Of a stretch of DNA of 11,038 nt, positions 1 to 6,312 are shown piece after piece. Numbering within the stretch: position 1 is the stretch's first letter; every line of letters starts with the position of its first letter. The stretch covers positions 1 to 11,038 of the forward strand of contig CANPVW010000288.1 in assembly GCA_947581745.1 (NCBI GenBank), written 5' to 3'. The translations under genes and the position numbers were made by a program. Under the pieces are notes generated by a model. It was given only the letters and a program-made list of their open reading frames with translations. It made no database searches and was not told where the DNA came from. Source of the DNA: Candidatus Benthicola azotiphorus. GTDB taxonomy: Bacteria; Gemmatimonadota; Gemmatimonadetes; Palauibacterales; Palauibacteraceae.

Positions 1-65
1 GAGGGACTCGAACCCCCAGCCGCCGGTTTTGGAGACCGGTGCTCTACCAGTTGAGCTACGCCCCT
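1..65 (-). tRNA. tRNA-Trp (anticodon CCA), 3' end cut by window edge
   Basis: Read on the minus strand, the gene begins AGGGGCG at 65, followed by the usual TA at positions 8-9 and a GCTC/GAGC D-stem. The anticodon stem is CCGGT/ACCGG around the loop CTCCAAA, which gives anticodon CCA and decodes UGG (Trp). The T-arm (GGGGG, TTCGAGT, CCCTC) is complete. The 3' acceptor strand, about eight bases, lies beyond the left edge. Only 11 bp separate it from tRNA-Phe, so the two are almost certainly co-transcribed. In many bacteria tRNA-Trp directly precedes secE-nusG; whether that holds here cannot be seen. Confidence 0.95.
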
Positions 66-76
66 TGGCTCCGGCA

Positions 77-149
77 TGGCTGGGGACGGATTTGAACCGC
101 CGACACCCGCGTTTTCAGCGCGGTGCTCTACCAACTGAGCTACCCAGCC
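77..149 (-). tRNA. tRNA-Phe (anticodon GAA)
   Basis: The minus strand folds as a complete 73-nt cloverleaf. The acceptor stem GGCTGGG (149-143) pairs with CCCAGCC (84-78), and A77 is the discriminator base. The anticodon stem CCGCG/CGCGG holds the loop CTGAAAA, so the anticodon is GAA (Phe). No CCA is encoded (TGCC follows), so the tail must be added by the CCA-adding enzyme. It lies between tRNA-Asn upstream and tRNA-Trp downstream. Confidence 0.97.
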
Positions 150-192
150 CGGTGGCCCGACTTTCTGCTCGTACGCGGCGTCGCTTGCTGAG

Positions 193-265
193 CTCCGGGG
201 GTGGGATTCGAACCCACGACCTAGTGGTTAACAGCCACCCGCTCTGGCCTCTGAGCTACCCCGGA
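193..265 (-). tRNA. tRNA-Asn (anticodon GTT)
   Basis: The minus strand gives a 73-nt cloverleaf. The acceptor stem TCCGGGG (265-259) pairs with CCCCGGA (200-194), and G193 is the discriminator base, as is usual for tRNA-Asn. The anticodon stem GGTGG/CCACT (one G-T pair) holds the loop CTGTTAA, giving anticodon GTT. The T-arm GTGGG-TTCGAAT-CCCAC is perfect. No CCA is encoded. A 43-bp spacer with no recognised feature separates it from tRNA-Phe. Confidence 0.97.
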
Positions 266-380
266 ATGCGTTGCCGATCACTAACTCGCCGCCCGGTGTT
301 CCGCCGCAGGCATCGAGCCCTGGCAAGACGACCGGACGACCCACAGGCACCCAATACGTTGTCAAACAACCCGGATCCGC

Positions 381-420
381 AAGAAAATCGCCCCGCCTGG
401 CGCGGCCAGGTAGAGGGGCG
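381..420 (-). terminator. Rho-independent terminator-like hairpin after tRNA-fMet
   Basis: On the minus strand an outer stem (420-415 with 394-389, CGCCCC/GGGGCG) encloses a small internal loop. An inner stem (410-405 with 401-396, CCTGGC/GCCAGG) is closed by a 3-nt CGC loop. The T-rich run ATTTTCTT follows at 388-381. This is a stable intrinsic terminator design lying just 3' of the initiator tRNA, and it should separate that tRNA from the Asn-Phe-Trp group. The rest of the 266-432 spacer contains no gene that I can support. It does contain an isolated TTGACA on the minus strand at 365-360. Confidence 0.7.
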
Positions 421-432
421 GATCCAACTCAA

Positions 433-506
<74 letters not shown>

Positions 507-517
507 TCGGGCCCACG

Positions 518-546
518 ATGGTAGCCCTCGACCCACCGTGTGTCAA
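518..546 (-). promoter_or_regulatory. Sigma70-type promoter for the initiator tRNA
   Basis: On the minus strand a perfect -35 TTGACA (546-541) and a 17-bp spacer are followed by -10 TACCAT (523-518), which matches TATAAT at four of six positions. Transcription should start near 511, only a few bases before the mature tRNA end at 506, so the 5' leader is very short. The stretch between the -10 and the start is GC-rich (CGTGGGC), as in stable-RNA promoters under stringent control; that regulatory reading is an inference. Confidence 0.82.
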
Positions 547-563
547 CCCGAATCAGCCCGCGC

Positions 564-592
564 TTGCCGGTTTCCCGGGCCTCGCCTAACGT
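564..592 (+). promoter_or_regulatory. Probable promoter of the glcD operon
   Basis: TTGCCG at 564-569 and a 17-bp spacer are followed by TAACGT at 587-592, which keeps the key T, A and final T of a -10 box. The expected transcription start falls at about 598-600, on or beside the glcD ATG at 599. There is no Shine-Dalgarno sequence in front of that ATG, so the mRNA may be leaderless. This promoter is divergent from the tRNA promoter, and the two do not overlap. The -10 match is modest. Confidence 0.45.
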
Positions 593-598
593 CGAGCC

Positions 599-2005
599 AT
601 GTCCTCCGAACGGGCCTTGCCGGCCGGTCTCCTGTCAGCTCTACGGGCCGCCATCCACCCGGGTGCGCTGATCGATGATCCGGACCGGCTCGTGGCGTAC
701 GAATCGGACGCGTTGACTACATCCCGCGGGCTTCCCGACGCCGCCGTGTTTCCGAGCGACCGGGACGAACTCATCCGCGTCGTCCGACTGCTTCACGAAG
801 CGAGGGTTCCGTTCGTCACCCGGGGAGCGGGAACCGGTCTGGCAGGCGGCGCAGTGGCAGACGGCGGTGTGCTCGTCTGCACCACTCGCATGCACCGGAT
901 CCTGGAAGTGGACGAGTCGGGGCGAACTGCTCTCGTCGAGCCCGGCGCTCTCACTGATACGATTAACGAGGCGGCCCAGAAGTACGGTCTTCGGTATCTG
1001 CCGGACCCGGCGAGTGCCGCGGCCTGCACGATCGGTGGCAACGTCGCGATGAACTCCGGTGGCCCCCACTGCCTGAAGTACGGGGTGACGAGCGACCACG
1101 TGGCCGCTCTCGAAGTGATCCTCCCTGACGGCACGCCCGTAGTCGTGGGCCGCGGCGAGGATGGGGGCCTGGATCTCGCTGGTGTGTTCACCGGATCTGA
1201 AGGCACGCTCGGAGTGATCAGCCGAATCAGGGTCGATCTCGCCCCCGTGGCCCCCGAAGTGCGCACGTTCCTCGCCCTGTTCGACAGCCTGGCCGATGCG
1301 GGGCTGGCGGTCGGGAAGATCTTCGAGGCGGGCATCGTACCGGTAGCGCTGGAGCTCGTGGACCACGCGACGATCGCCGTGGTGGAAGCCTCCGTGTTCG
1401 CAGCTGGACTCCCGCTGGACACGGAAGCGGCTCTCGTGGTGGAGTGCGAAGGGGAGCCGGGGGAAGCGGAAGAGGACCTGGAGGAAGCGGTCACGGCGGT
1501 CATGGAATGCGGCGCCAGGGAAGTCCGCCGCGCCCGCGACGAGTCGGAGCGCCTGGCGATCTGGCAGGCGAGGAAGAAGGCCTATGGCGCGCTGGGGCGC
1601 CTCGCGCCGGACGTGTTCGTGCAGGATGCCGCTGTCCCGCGCTCGACGCTTCCCGATCTGTTACCCCGATTCGGGGAAATCGCGAGGCGACACGACCTTC
1701 GGCTGGCGAACTTCTTTCACGCCGGGGACGGCAACGTTCACCCGAACCTGTTGTTCGATCGGAACGACCCGGACCAGGTCTTCCGGGTGCGTGCCGCGGG
1801 CGCCGAGATCATGGCGCTTTGCGTCGAAGCCGGGGGAACGATCACGGGAGAGCACGGCGTGGGCGCTGACAAGGTGCCGTACATGACGCTCGTTTTCGGT
1901 GAAGCGGAGCTCGCTGTCATGCGGAGCCTGCGCGACCACACGGACCGCTTCGGACTCGCCAACCCCGGAAAGCTGCTCCCGGAGCCGACCGGAGAGGGCC
2001 CGTGA
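599..2005 (+). CDS. glcD: Glycolate oxidase FAD-binding subunit GlcD
   Basis: This is a 468-aa flavoprotein of the VAO/PCMH oxidoreductase superfamily. It is expected to oxidise glycolate (or a related D-2-hydroxy acid) to the 2-oxo acid as the catalytic FAD subunit of the GlcDEF complex at the cytoplasmic membrane. Visible motifs are the FAD-binding loop TRGAGTGLAGG (74-84), GGNVAMNSGG (146-155), GSEGTLG (199-205), the metal/substrate-site segment FFHAGDGNVHP (372-382) and GEHGVG (417-422), and the C-terminal NPGKLLP. The length matches the family. An in-frame TAA at 587-589 rules out any start further upstream, so ATG 599 is secure. There is no Shine-Dalgarno sequence. The stop overlaps the glcE start by 4 nt. 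D-lactate or D-2-hydroxyglutarate dehydrogenases share these motifs, but the adjacent glcE and the nearby glcF favour glycolate oxidase. Confidence 0.93.
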   Translation: MSSERALPAGLLSALRAAIHPGALIDDPDRLVAYESDALTTSRGLPDAAVFPSDRDELIRVVRLLHEARVPFVTRGAGTGLAGGAVADGGVLVCTTRMHRILEVDESGRTALVEPGALTDTINEAAQKYGLRYLPDPASAAACTIGGNVAMNSGGPHCLKYGVTSDHVAALEVILPDGTPVVVGRGEDGGLDLAGVFTGSEGTLGVISRIRVDLAPVAPEVRTFLALFDSLADAGLAVGKIFEAGIVPVALELVDHATIAVVEASVFAAGLPLDTEAALVVECEGEPGEAEEDLEEAVTAVMECGAREVRRARDESERLAIWQARKKAYGALGRLAPDVFVQDAAVPRSTLPDLLPRFGEIARRHDLRLANFFHAGDGNVHPNLLFDRNDPDQVFRVRAAGAEIMALCVEAGGTITGEHGVGADKVPYMTLVFGEAELAVMRSLRDHTDRFGLANPGKLLPEPTGEGP

Positions 2006-3204
2006 GGACATTCCGACCGGGTTCTGAGCTCGAGCTGCGAGACTGGGTCGCGTCGGCAGGAGAGGGTGCTTTCGCGAGGGAAGCCCCGATCGTCACCGGT
2101 ACGACTCCGGACCGGACGGACACCGGACTCGGAGCGCTGCCCCGACTGTGCGTCTCCACCGAAGCCCTGTCGAATACGGTCGACTTTCGGCCCGGAGACC
2201 TGACGATCACGGTGGGCTCCGGCATGCGCTTGTCGGCGCTCTCGTCCATCGTCGCCGAGGCGGGGCTCTGGCTTCCGCTGGCCGGCTTGCCGGAAGATCG
2301 GTCTGTCGGAGGCTGGGTCGCCGCGGCTCCGGTGGGCGGGTTCGACGGGAGCTACGGACCGGTGAGGCGGCACGTACTCGCCTGCACTCTCGTACTCTGG
2401 GACGGTCGCATCACGCGATGGGGACGACCCGTGATGAAGAACGTCGCGGGTTACGACGTGCCCAGAATCTTGTGCGGCAGCCGCTCCCGCCTCGGCGTTC
2501 TGACGACGGTAACGCTCAGACTCTGGCCTCGGCCCAGAGTTCTGCGCCGATTCGAGCTGGCGGGCGCGAGTCTGCGCGATCCCGGAGCGGCCTTTGCCGG
2601 CGCACCCCGCTTCGAATCGCTCATGTGGCACGGAAGCCCTGGCATCACCGCCCCCCCGACGGCGTCCGTCAGTCTGGCCGGCGGTTCGACTTCCGTAGCC
2701 ACCCGGTCCGACGCCCTCTTGCAGTGGGCCGGCGACAAGAACCTCGACTTTCAGGAGGTGGGCGCCGACGGAATGCAGGCGACCCCCATCGCCGGATCAC
2801 GGCGGTCGAGACCCGCGACGGGCGCCGCCTACCGCATCACGTTGGGCCGCCGCTATCTTACGGCCGGTCTGCGGGACCTCGAACGACGTGTGGATGGCGA
2901 TGGCAAGTCGTGGAAGCTGGAAGTGCTTCCCGCGACGGGCGTCGCGCGGTTGCTGACGGACGAGGGGAAGGCCGCGGGTCGGCGTCCGGCGCCGGCGTGG
3001 CTGACCGCAATCTCGGACCACGCCGGTCGGACTTCGGTGCCGCACCCATCGCTCGAGATTTCCGCCGTGCGGGTCGAGCGTGGGGGGCAAGCGGAGCACG
3101 AGGCTGCGCACCGGCTGAGAAACACCGCGGCGCGTGAAGTCGAACGTCGCTGGACCGCCGCCTTCAGCGGAGCTGATGCACCCTGGCAGGCGGACTATCT
3201 TTGA
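2002..3204 (+). CDS. glcE: Glycolate oxidase subunit GlcE (FAD-binding)
   Basis: This 400-aa protein is related to GlcD but lacks the C-terminal catalytic half, as is normal for GlcE, the second flavoprotein subunit of glycolate oxidase. The strongest signature is VMKNVAGYDVPRILCGS (144-160), followed by LGVLTTVTLRLWPRP (164-178), close to the KNVAGYD...G..LG signature of GlcE. LPLAG (91-95) and the GG at 103-104 fit the FAD domain. The start is GTG inside the glcD stop (GTGA overlap), preceded by GGAGAGGG at good spacing. Odd points: the usual Gly-rich FAD loop near residues 29-43 reads VTGTTPDRTDTGLG, and the expected GxxGTLG reads GSRSRLG. The region after about 180 is weakly conserved and contains no motif I recognise. 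It is about 50 residues longer than E. coli GlcE. Confidence 0.88.
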   Translation: MRTFRPGSELELRDWVASAGEGAFAREAPIVTGTTPDRTDTGLGALPRLCVSTEALSNTVDFRPGDLTITVGSGMRLSALSSIVAEAGLWLPLAGLPEDRSVGGWVAAAPVGGFDGSYGPVRRHVLACTLVLWDGRITRWGRPVMKNVAGYDVPRILCGSRSRLGVLTTVTLRLWPRPRVLRRFELAGASLRDPGAAFAGAPRFESLMWHGSPGITAPPTASVSLAGGSTSVATRSDALLQWAGDKNLDFQEVGADGMQATPIAGSRRSRPATGAAYRITLGRRYLTAGLRDLERRVDGDGKSWKLEVLPATGVARLLTDEGKAAGRRPAPAWLTAISDHAGRTSVPHPSLEISAVRVERGGQAEHEAAHRLRNTAAREVERRWTAAFSGADAPWQADYL

Positions 3205-3905
3205 AACCGACGGAGAGACCGATCGAGGACAGAGCGTCGAGCAGGATGCGAGGACGGACGCACCCGGGCCGTGCCTGGCTGGTCGGCGCGGGGCTCGCCA
3301 TCGGTCTCGGATCGCCTGCCCTGTTGTCCGCTCAGGCCGACTATTCAGGTCCGGCAGTCGTTCCACCCGCGGAAGCTTACGTCAGCGGCCGGGACCGTCC
3401 CGAGGAACGACTTCCCCTATGGCACACGAGCGCGGACGCGGAGCGGATTCTCTGGGTCTACTTCACAGATCCTCCCCCGGGGCGTCCGGCCTACTGGGCC
3501 GAGGCCAGTCGCGCCATGGAAATCTGGAATGAAGTCAGTGGCCTGCCTCTCGTCTTTCGGCCCACGAGAAACGAAGCGGCCGCGGACGTGGTGTTCCGGT
3601 GGACATCCCGGTTCGAGGGCAGCCAGGCCGGTACCACCGACTGGGAGACTGACGGAGAGGGATGGCTCGAGTCGACGGTCGTGACCCTCGCGACGGAGCA
3701 CGAGGGAGGGCGCGTCATGAGCGATGAATTCGTTCGCATGGTAGCGATCCACGAGCTCGGCCACGTCATTGGATTGCCTCACAGCGAGGACCCGAGTGAC
3801 GTGATGCACCCGGGCAATCGCAATCTCCGCCTGTCCGATCGGGACATACGGTCCGCCCGCCAGCTGTACGAGCGGCCGGAAAGCGGAAAGGTCGTGGGTC
3901 CGTGA
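3201..3905 (+). CDS. Secreted matrixin-like zinc metalloprotease (M10A type)
   Basis: This is a 234-aa metzincin protease. HELGHVIGLPHS (184-195) supplies the three zinc histidines H184, H188 and H194 and the catalytic E185. VMHP (201-204) gives the Met-turn at M202, and LSDRDIRSARQLY (211-223) is the usual matrixin C-terminal helix. A signal peptide is visible: basic residues up to R24, a hydrophobic core at 25-42, and a likely AQA cleavage site after A46. The mature protein should therefore be exported; its substrate is unknown. The TTG start overlaps the glcE stop (TTGA), matching the coupling used by its neighbours. The alternative ATG at 3246 would give a 219-aa form with a more conventional short n-region, but it has no well-placed Shine-Dalgarno. 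No prodomain cysteine switch or hemopexin domain is visible. Functionally it is unrelated to the glc genes around it. Confidence 0.88.
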   Translation: MKPTERPIEDRASSRMRGRTHPGRAWLVGAGLAIGLGSPALLSAQADYSGPAVVPPAEAYVSGRDRPEERLPLWHTSADAERILWVYFTDPPPGRPAYWAEASRAMEIWNEVSGLPLVFRPTRNEAAADVVFRWTSRFEGSQAGTTDWETDGEGWLESTVVTLATEHEGGRVMSDEFVRMVAIHELGHVIGLPHSEDPSDVMHPGNRNLRLSDRDIRSARQLYERPESGKVVGP

Positions 3906-4516
3906 AGATCTACACGCGAAAGGGCGATGCGGGACGCACCAGGCTCTTCGGGGGGCTGGAAGTCTCGAAGCACGACGCACGCGTGGCGGCGTACGGAACC
4001 CTCGACGAGCTCAACGCCTCGCTCGGCGTCGTGCTGGCCCTGGACCCCGACGACGCACTCGGTACCGGTGATCTCGAACGGGTCCAGGAGGATCTGTTCG
4101 TCCTCGGGTCCAGGCTGGCTGCCGCCCGACCGGAACGCGAAGTGGACCGCGGGACGATCCCCGTGCTCGACCCCCATCGGGTGGAAGACCTCGAACGGTG
4201 GATCGATCGCCTGGACCGGGAACTCGACCCGCTGGATGCCTTCATCCTGCCGGGGGGCTCTGCGACCGGAGCGCAGTTGCACGTCGCGAGAACCGTTTGC
4301 CGGCGCGCCGAGCGCCGAGTCACGGCTCTGGCCGAGGATGATCCGACTTTGAGCACGACCGTGGTCCCCTATATTAACAGGTTGTCGGATCTCTTGTTCA
4401 CGCTGGCCCGGGCGGTCAATCGTCGGGCCGGCCAGCCCGAGACCCGGTGGTTGCCCGGACATCGGTCCGAGCGCACGGCCCCGTCACGGACCGAACCGGG
4501 TACGGAGGAATCTTGA
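3902..4516 (+). CDS. Cob(I)alamin adenosyltransferase, PduO type
   Basis: This 204-aa cytoplasmic enzyme transfers the adenosyl group of ATP to cob(I)alamin, making coenzyme B12. The N-terminal ATP-binding motif TRKGDAGRTRLFGG (5-18), YGTLDELNASLG (31-42), FILPGGS (114-120), the helix with RTVCRRAERR (130-139) and YINRLSDLLFTLAR (157-170) cover the conserved PduO/ATR core in order. A polar tail after about residue 176 is family-variable. The GTG start overlaps the protease stop (GTGA). No other cobalamin gene or B12-dependent enzyme lies in the window, so its partner (for example methylmalonyl-CoA mutase or a class II ribonucleotide reductase) must be elsewhere. The family assignment is firm; the operon context does not explain its presence. 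Confidence 0.94.
   Translation: MKIYTRKGDAGRTRLFGGLEVSKHDARVAAYGTLDELNASLGVVLALDPDDALGTGDLERVQEDLFVLGSRLAAARPEREVDRGTIPVLDPHRVEDLERWIDRLDRELDPLDAFILPGGSATGAQLHVARTVCRRAERRVTALAEDDPTLSTTVVPYINRLSDLLFTLARAVNRRAGQPETRWLPGHRSERTAPSRTEPGTEES
4504..4508 (+). promoter_or_regulatory. Shine-Dalgarno fixing the TTG start of the HEAT-repeat gene
   Basis: GGAGG lies 4 nt before TTG 4513, which overlaps the upstream TGA stop. The spacing is short, but the match is the strongest nearby. It argues against the longer reading from GTG 4447, which would run 70 nt into the adenosyltransferase gene and add 22 residues that resemble nothing in the family. Confidence 0.6.
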
Positions 4517-6312
4517 CCGACTCGACTCCCGACACGGCCACATCCGGCGACTCCGCAGCCGCGACGGACGATGAGCTCGCAGGCCTCGTGGAGGAGACCG
4601 TCAACTCACTCCTCAAGGCGGCGCGCGCACGCCAGACCTACGTCGCGGGCAATCCCCTGATCGAGAGATTCCACGGCGAGCTGTGCGAGAAGCTGGCAAC
4701 GGTGTGGGATGCGATGCCTCACCTCTCCCTGACGGTGGACGAAGGACGCCTGCTGTGGAGGGAGCGCCAGGTGTACGCGAAGGACCTGGGTCCCGACAAC
4801 TTCGCCTTTCGCTTCTTCAAGGATGGCATCCGCCAACTGGCGCTTCTGCCGGGTGTCGAAGAGGGCGAACTGGAGGAGTTCATCGGATTGCTTGCCCGGG
4901 CCCGGCCGGCGCACGACGACGACCTCCTGGCCACGTTGTGGCATCGGGACTTCAAGGCCGTCCGGATGGACTACGTGGACGTCTCCGAAGACGAGGCGGG
5001 TGAGGTTCCGAAACCGGACCGGAACGCCGGTGCGGGCGAGTCCCTCGAGGACATGACCGAAATCGAGGACGTGCTCGCCTCGGGCGAAGTCATGGAAGAC
5101 GACATCGCGGAGTTTGCGGACATTGCCCTCCGGGAGCCGGACCTGCTCTACCTGAAGCGTGAGATGGAAGCCGAGTGGGCGCGGCCCATCGTGCATGATG
5201 TAACCCTGGCGCTCCTCGACCAGTTCGAGATGCGAGACCAGGAGCGACGTCGCCAGGTCGTGGACATTCTACGGGAGATGCTGCCACGTCTGCTCGCGGA
5301 GCGGGACTTCAGCAACGTCGCCATGATCGTCAACGAGCTTCAGCTGCTCGCCAACAAGACGGGCGAGGACGAGACCCAGGATCTGGTCACGTCGCTGCTC
5401 CGCGACATGAGCGAAGCGATGGCCGAGATGGTGAGCGCGGCGGACGCCGAAGGCGCTTCCCCGGGCGCGGATGAGATGGCCGCGCTGATCGGCGCTCTGC
5501 AGGCCGAGGCCATTCCGACTCTCGTCAGAGCGATTCCCGCCGTGCCCAATCGGCACACCCGGGATCGCCTCGCAGAGGCTCTGGATCGGCTCGTCGGCGC
5601 TAATCCGGGATACGTCGTGGACCTGCTGACCGCCGAAGATCCGATGCTCGCGGCGGAGGCCGCCAGGATCGTGGGCCGTCTCGGACTTCGAGAGGCCGAA
5701 TCAGACCTGATCGAGCTCTCGAAGCGACCCGAGGACGTCACCCGGCAGGCGGCCATCGAAGCGCTGGCCATCCTGGGGTCCGCTGTCGGCGCACAGGCTC
5801 TCTCGACGGCCCTCTCGGATCCGGGCAAGGACATCCGGATGGCCGCCGTCAACGCCATCGCCGCCGTTCGTCCCGAAGGCGCGGGCGAGTTGCTCCGAGG
5901 GATGATCGCGACGGGCCTTCCCGACCGGGACGCGGGTGAGCAAATGGCCTTCATGCGGGCTTACGCGACCCTGGCGGAAGACGCCGCCGTGCCGGTCCTG
6001 GCGAAGCTGCTCAACGGTCGCAAGTGGTGGGGGGGACGGAGAGCGCCGACCGTTCGGGCCTGCGCCGCTCGCGCACTCGGACTCGTAGGATCGGAATCCG
6101 CTCGGGCTGCGCTCGAGAAGGCCGCTTCGGACCGGGCGGCCCCCGTGAAGAGCGCGGTTCGCGTCGCCCTCCGCGCTCTCGACTCGGACTCGGACGAGCG
6201 CGAGCGCCTGGCCACCACGATGGATACTGACGAGCCGGCGGAGGTCGTCGAGGACCCGATCGAGATGGGCATGCTCGCCGACCTCGACGACGAGCAGGGA
6301 GGAAAGCGATGA
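4513..6312 (+). CDS. HEAT-repeat protein with an N-terminal domain shared with the next gene product
   Basis: This is a soluble, acidic 599-aa protein with no signal peptide or membrane segment. Residues 1-25 are low-complexity. Residues 30-130 form a compact domain that aligns with the N-terminus of the adjacent HD-GYP protein. Residues 155-205 are an acidic linker. Residues 210-310 are helical, with many charged residues. From about 330 to 560 run helical repeats of HEAT/PBS-lyase type; recognisable units include AAEAARIVGRLGLREAESDL (380-399), RQAAIEALAILGS (411-423), IRMAAVNAIAAVRPEGAGEL (441-460) and VRACAARALGLVGSESARAAL (from 514). HEAT arrays normally bind proteins, so a scaffold or regulator of its neighbour is likely, but no biochemical function can be assigned. 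TTG overlaps the upstream stop, and its own stop overlaps the HD-GYP start (ATGA). Confidence 0.8.
   Translation: MTDSTPDTATSGDSAAATDDELAGLVEETVNSLLKAARARQTYVAGNPLIERFHGELCEKLATVWDAMPHLSLTVDEGRLLWRERQVYAKDLGPDNFAFRFFKDGIRQLALLPGVEEGELEEFIGLLARARPAHDDDLLATLWHRDFKAVRMDYVDVSEDEAGEVPKPDRNAGAGESLEDMTEIEDVLASGEVMEDDIAEFADIALREPDLLYLKREMEAEWARPIVHDVTLALLDQFEMRDQERRRQVVDILREMLPRLLAERDFSNVAMIVNELQLLANKTGEDETQDLVTSLLRDMSEAMAEMVSAADAEGASPGADEMAALIGALQAEAIPTLVRAIPAVPNRHTRDRLAEALDRLVGANPGYVVDLLTAEDPMLAAEAARIVGRLGLREAESDLIELSKRPEDVTRQAAIEALAILGSAVGAQALSTALSDPGKDIRMAAVNAIAAVRPEGAGELLRGMIATGLPDRDAGEQMAFMRAYATLAEDAAVPVLAKLLNGRKWWGGRRAPTVRACAARALGLVGSESARAALEKAASDRAAPVKSAVRVALRALDSDSDERERLATTMDTDEPAEVVEDPIEMGMLADLDDEQGGKR

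Noticed and set aside
1738..2631. Minus-strand 297-codon frame spanning the glcD/glcE junction
   Set aside because: Antisense shadow with no domain and biased Arg/Pro/Ser composition; both plus-strand genes are well supported.
2148..3137. Plus-strand 329-codon frame inside glcE
   Set aside because: Arg- and Gly-rich out-of-frame shadow of glcE, whose own frame carries recognisable GlcE motifs.
4447..4512. N-terminal extension of the HEAT-repeat protein from GTG 4447
   Set aside because: It would overlap the adenosyltransferase gene by 70 nt, whereas TTG 4513 has GGAGG in front and repeats the operon's 4-nt overlap pattern.
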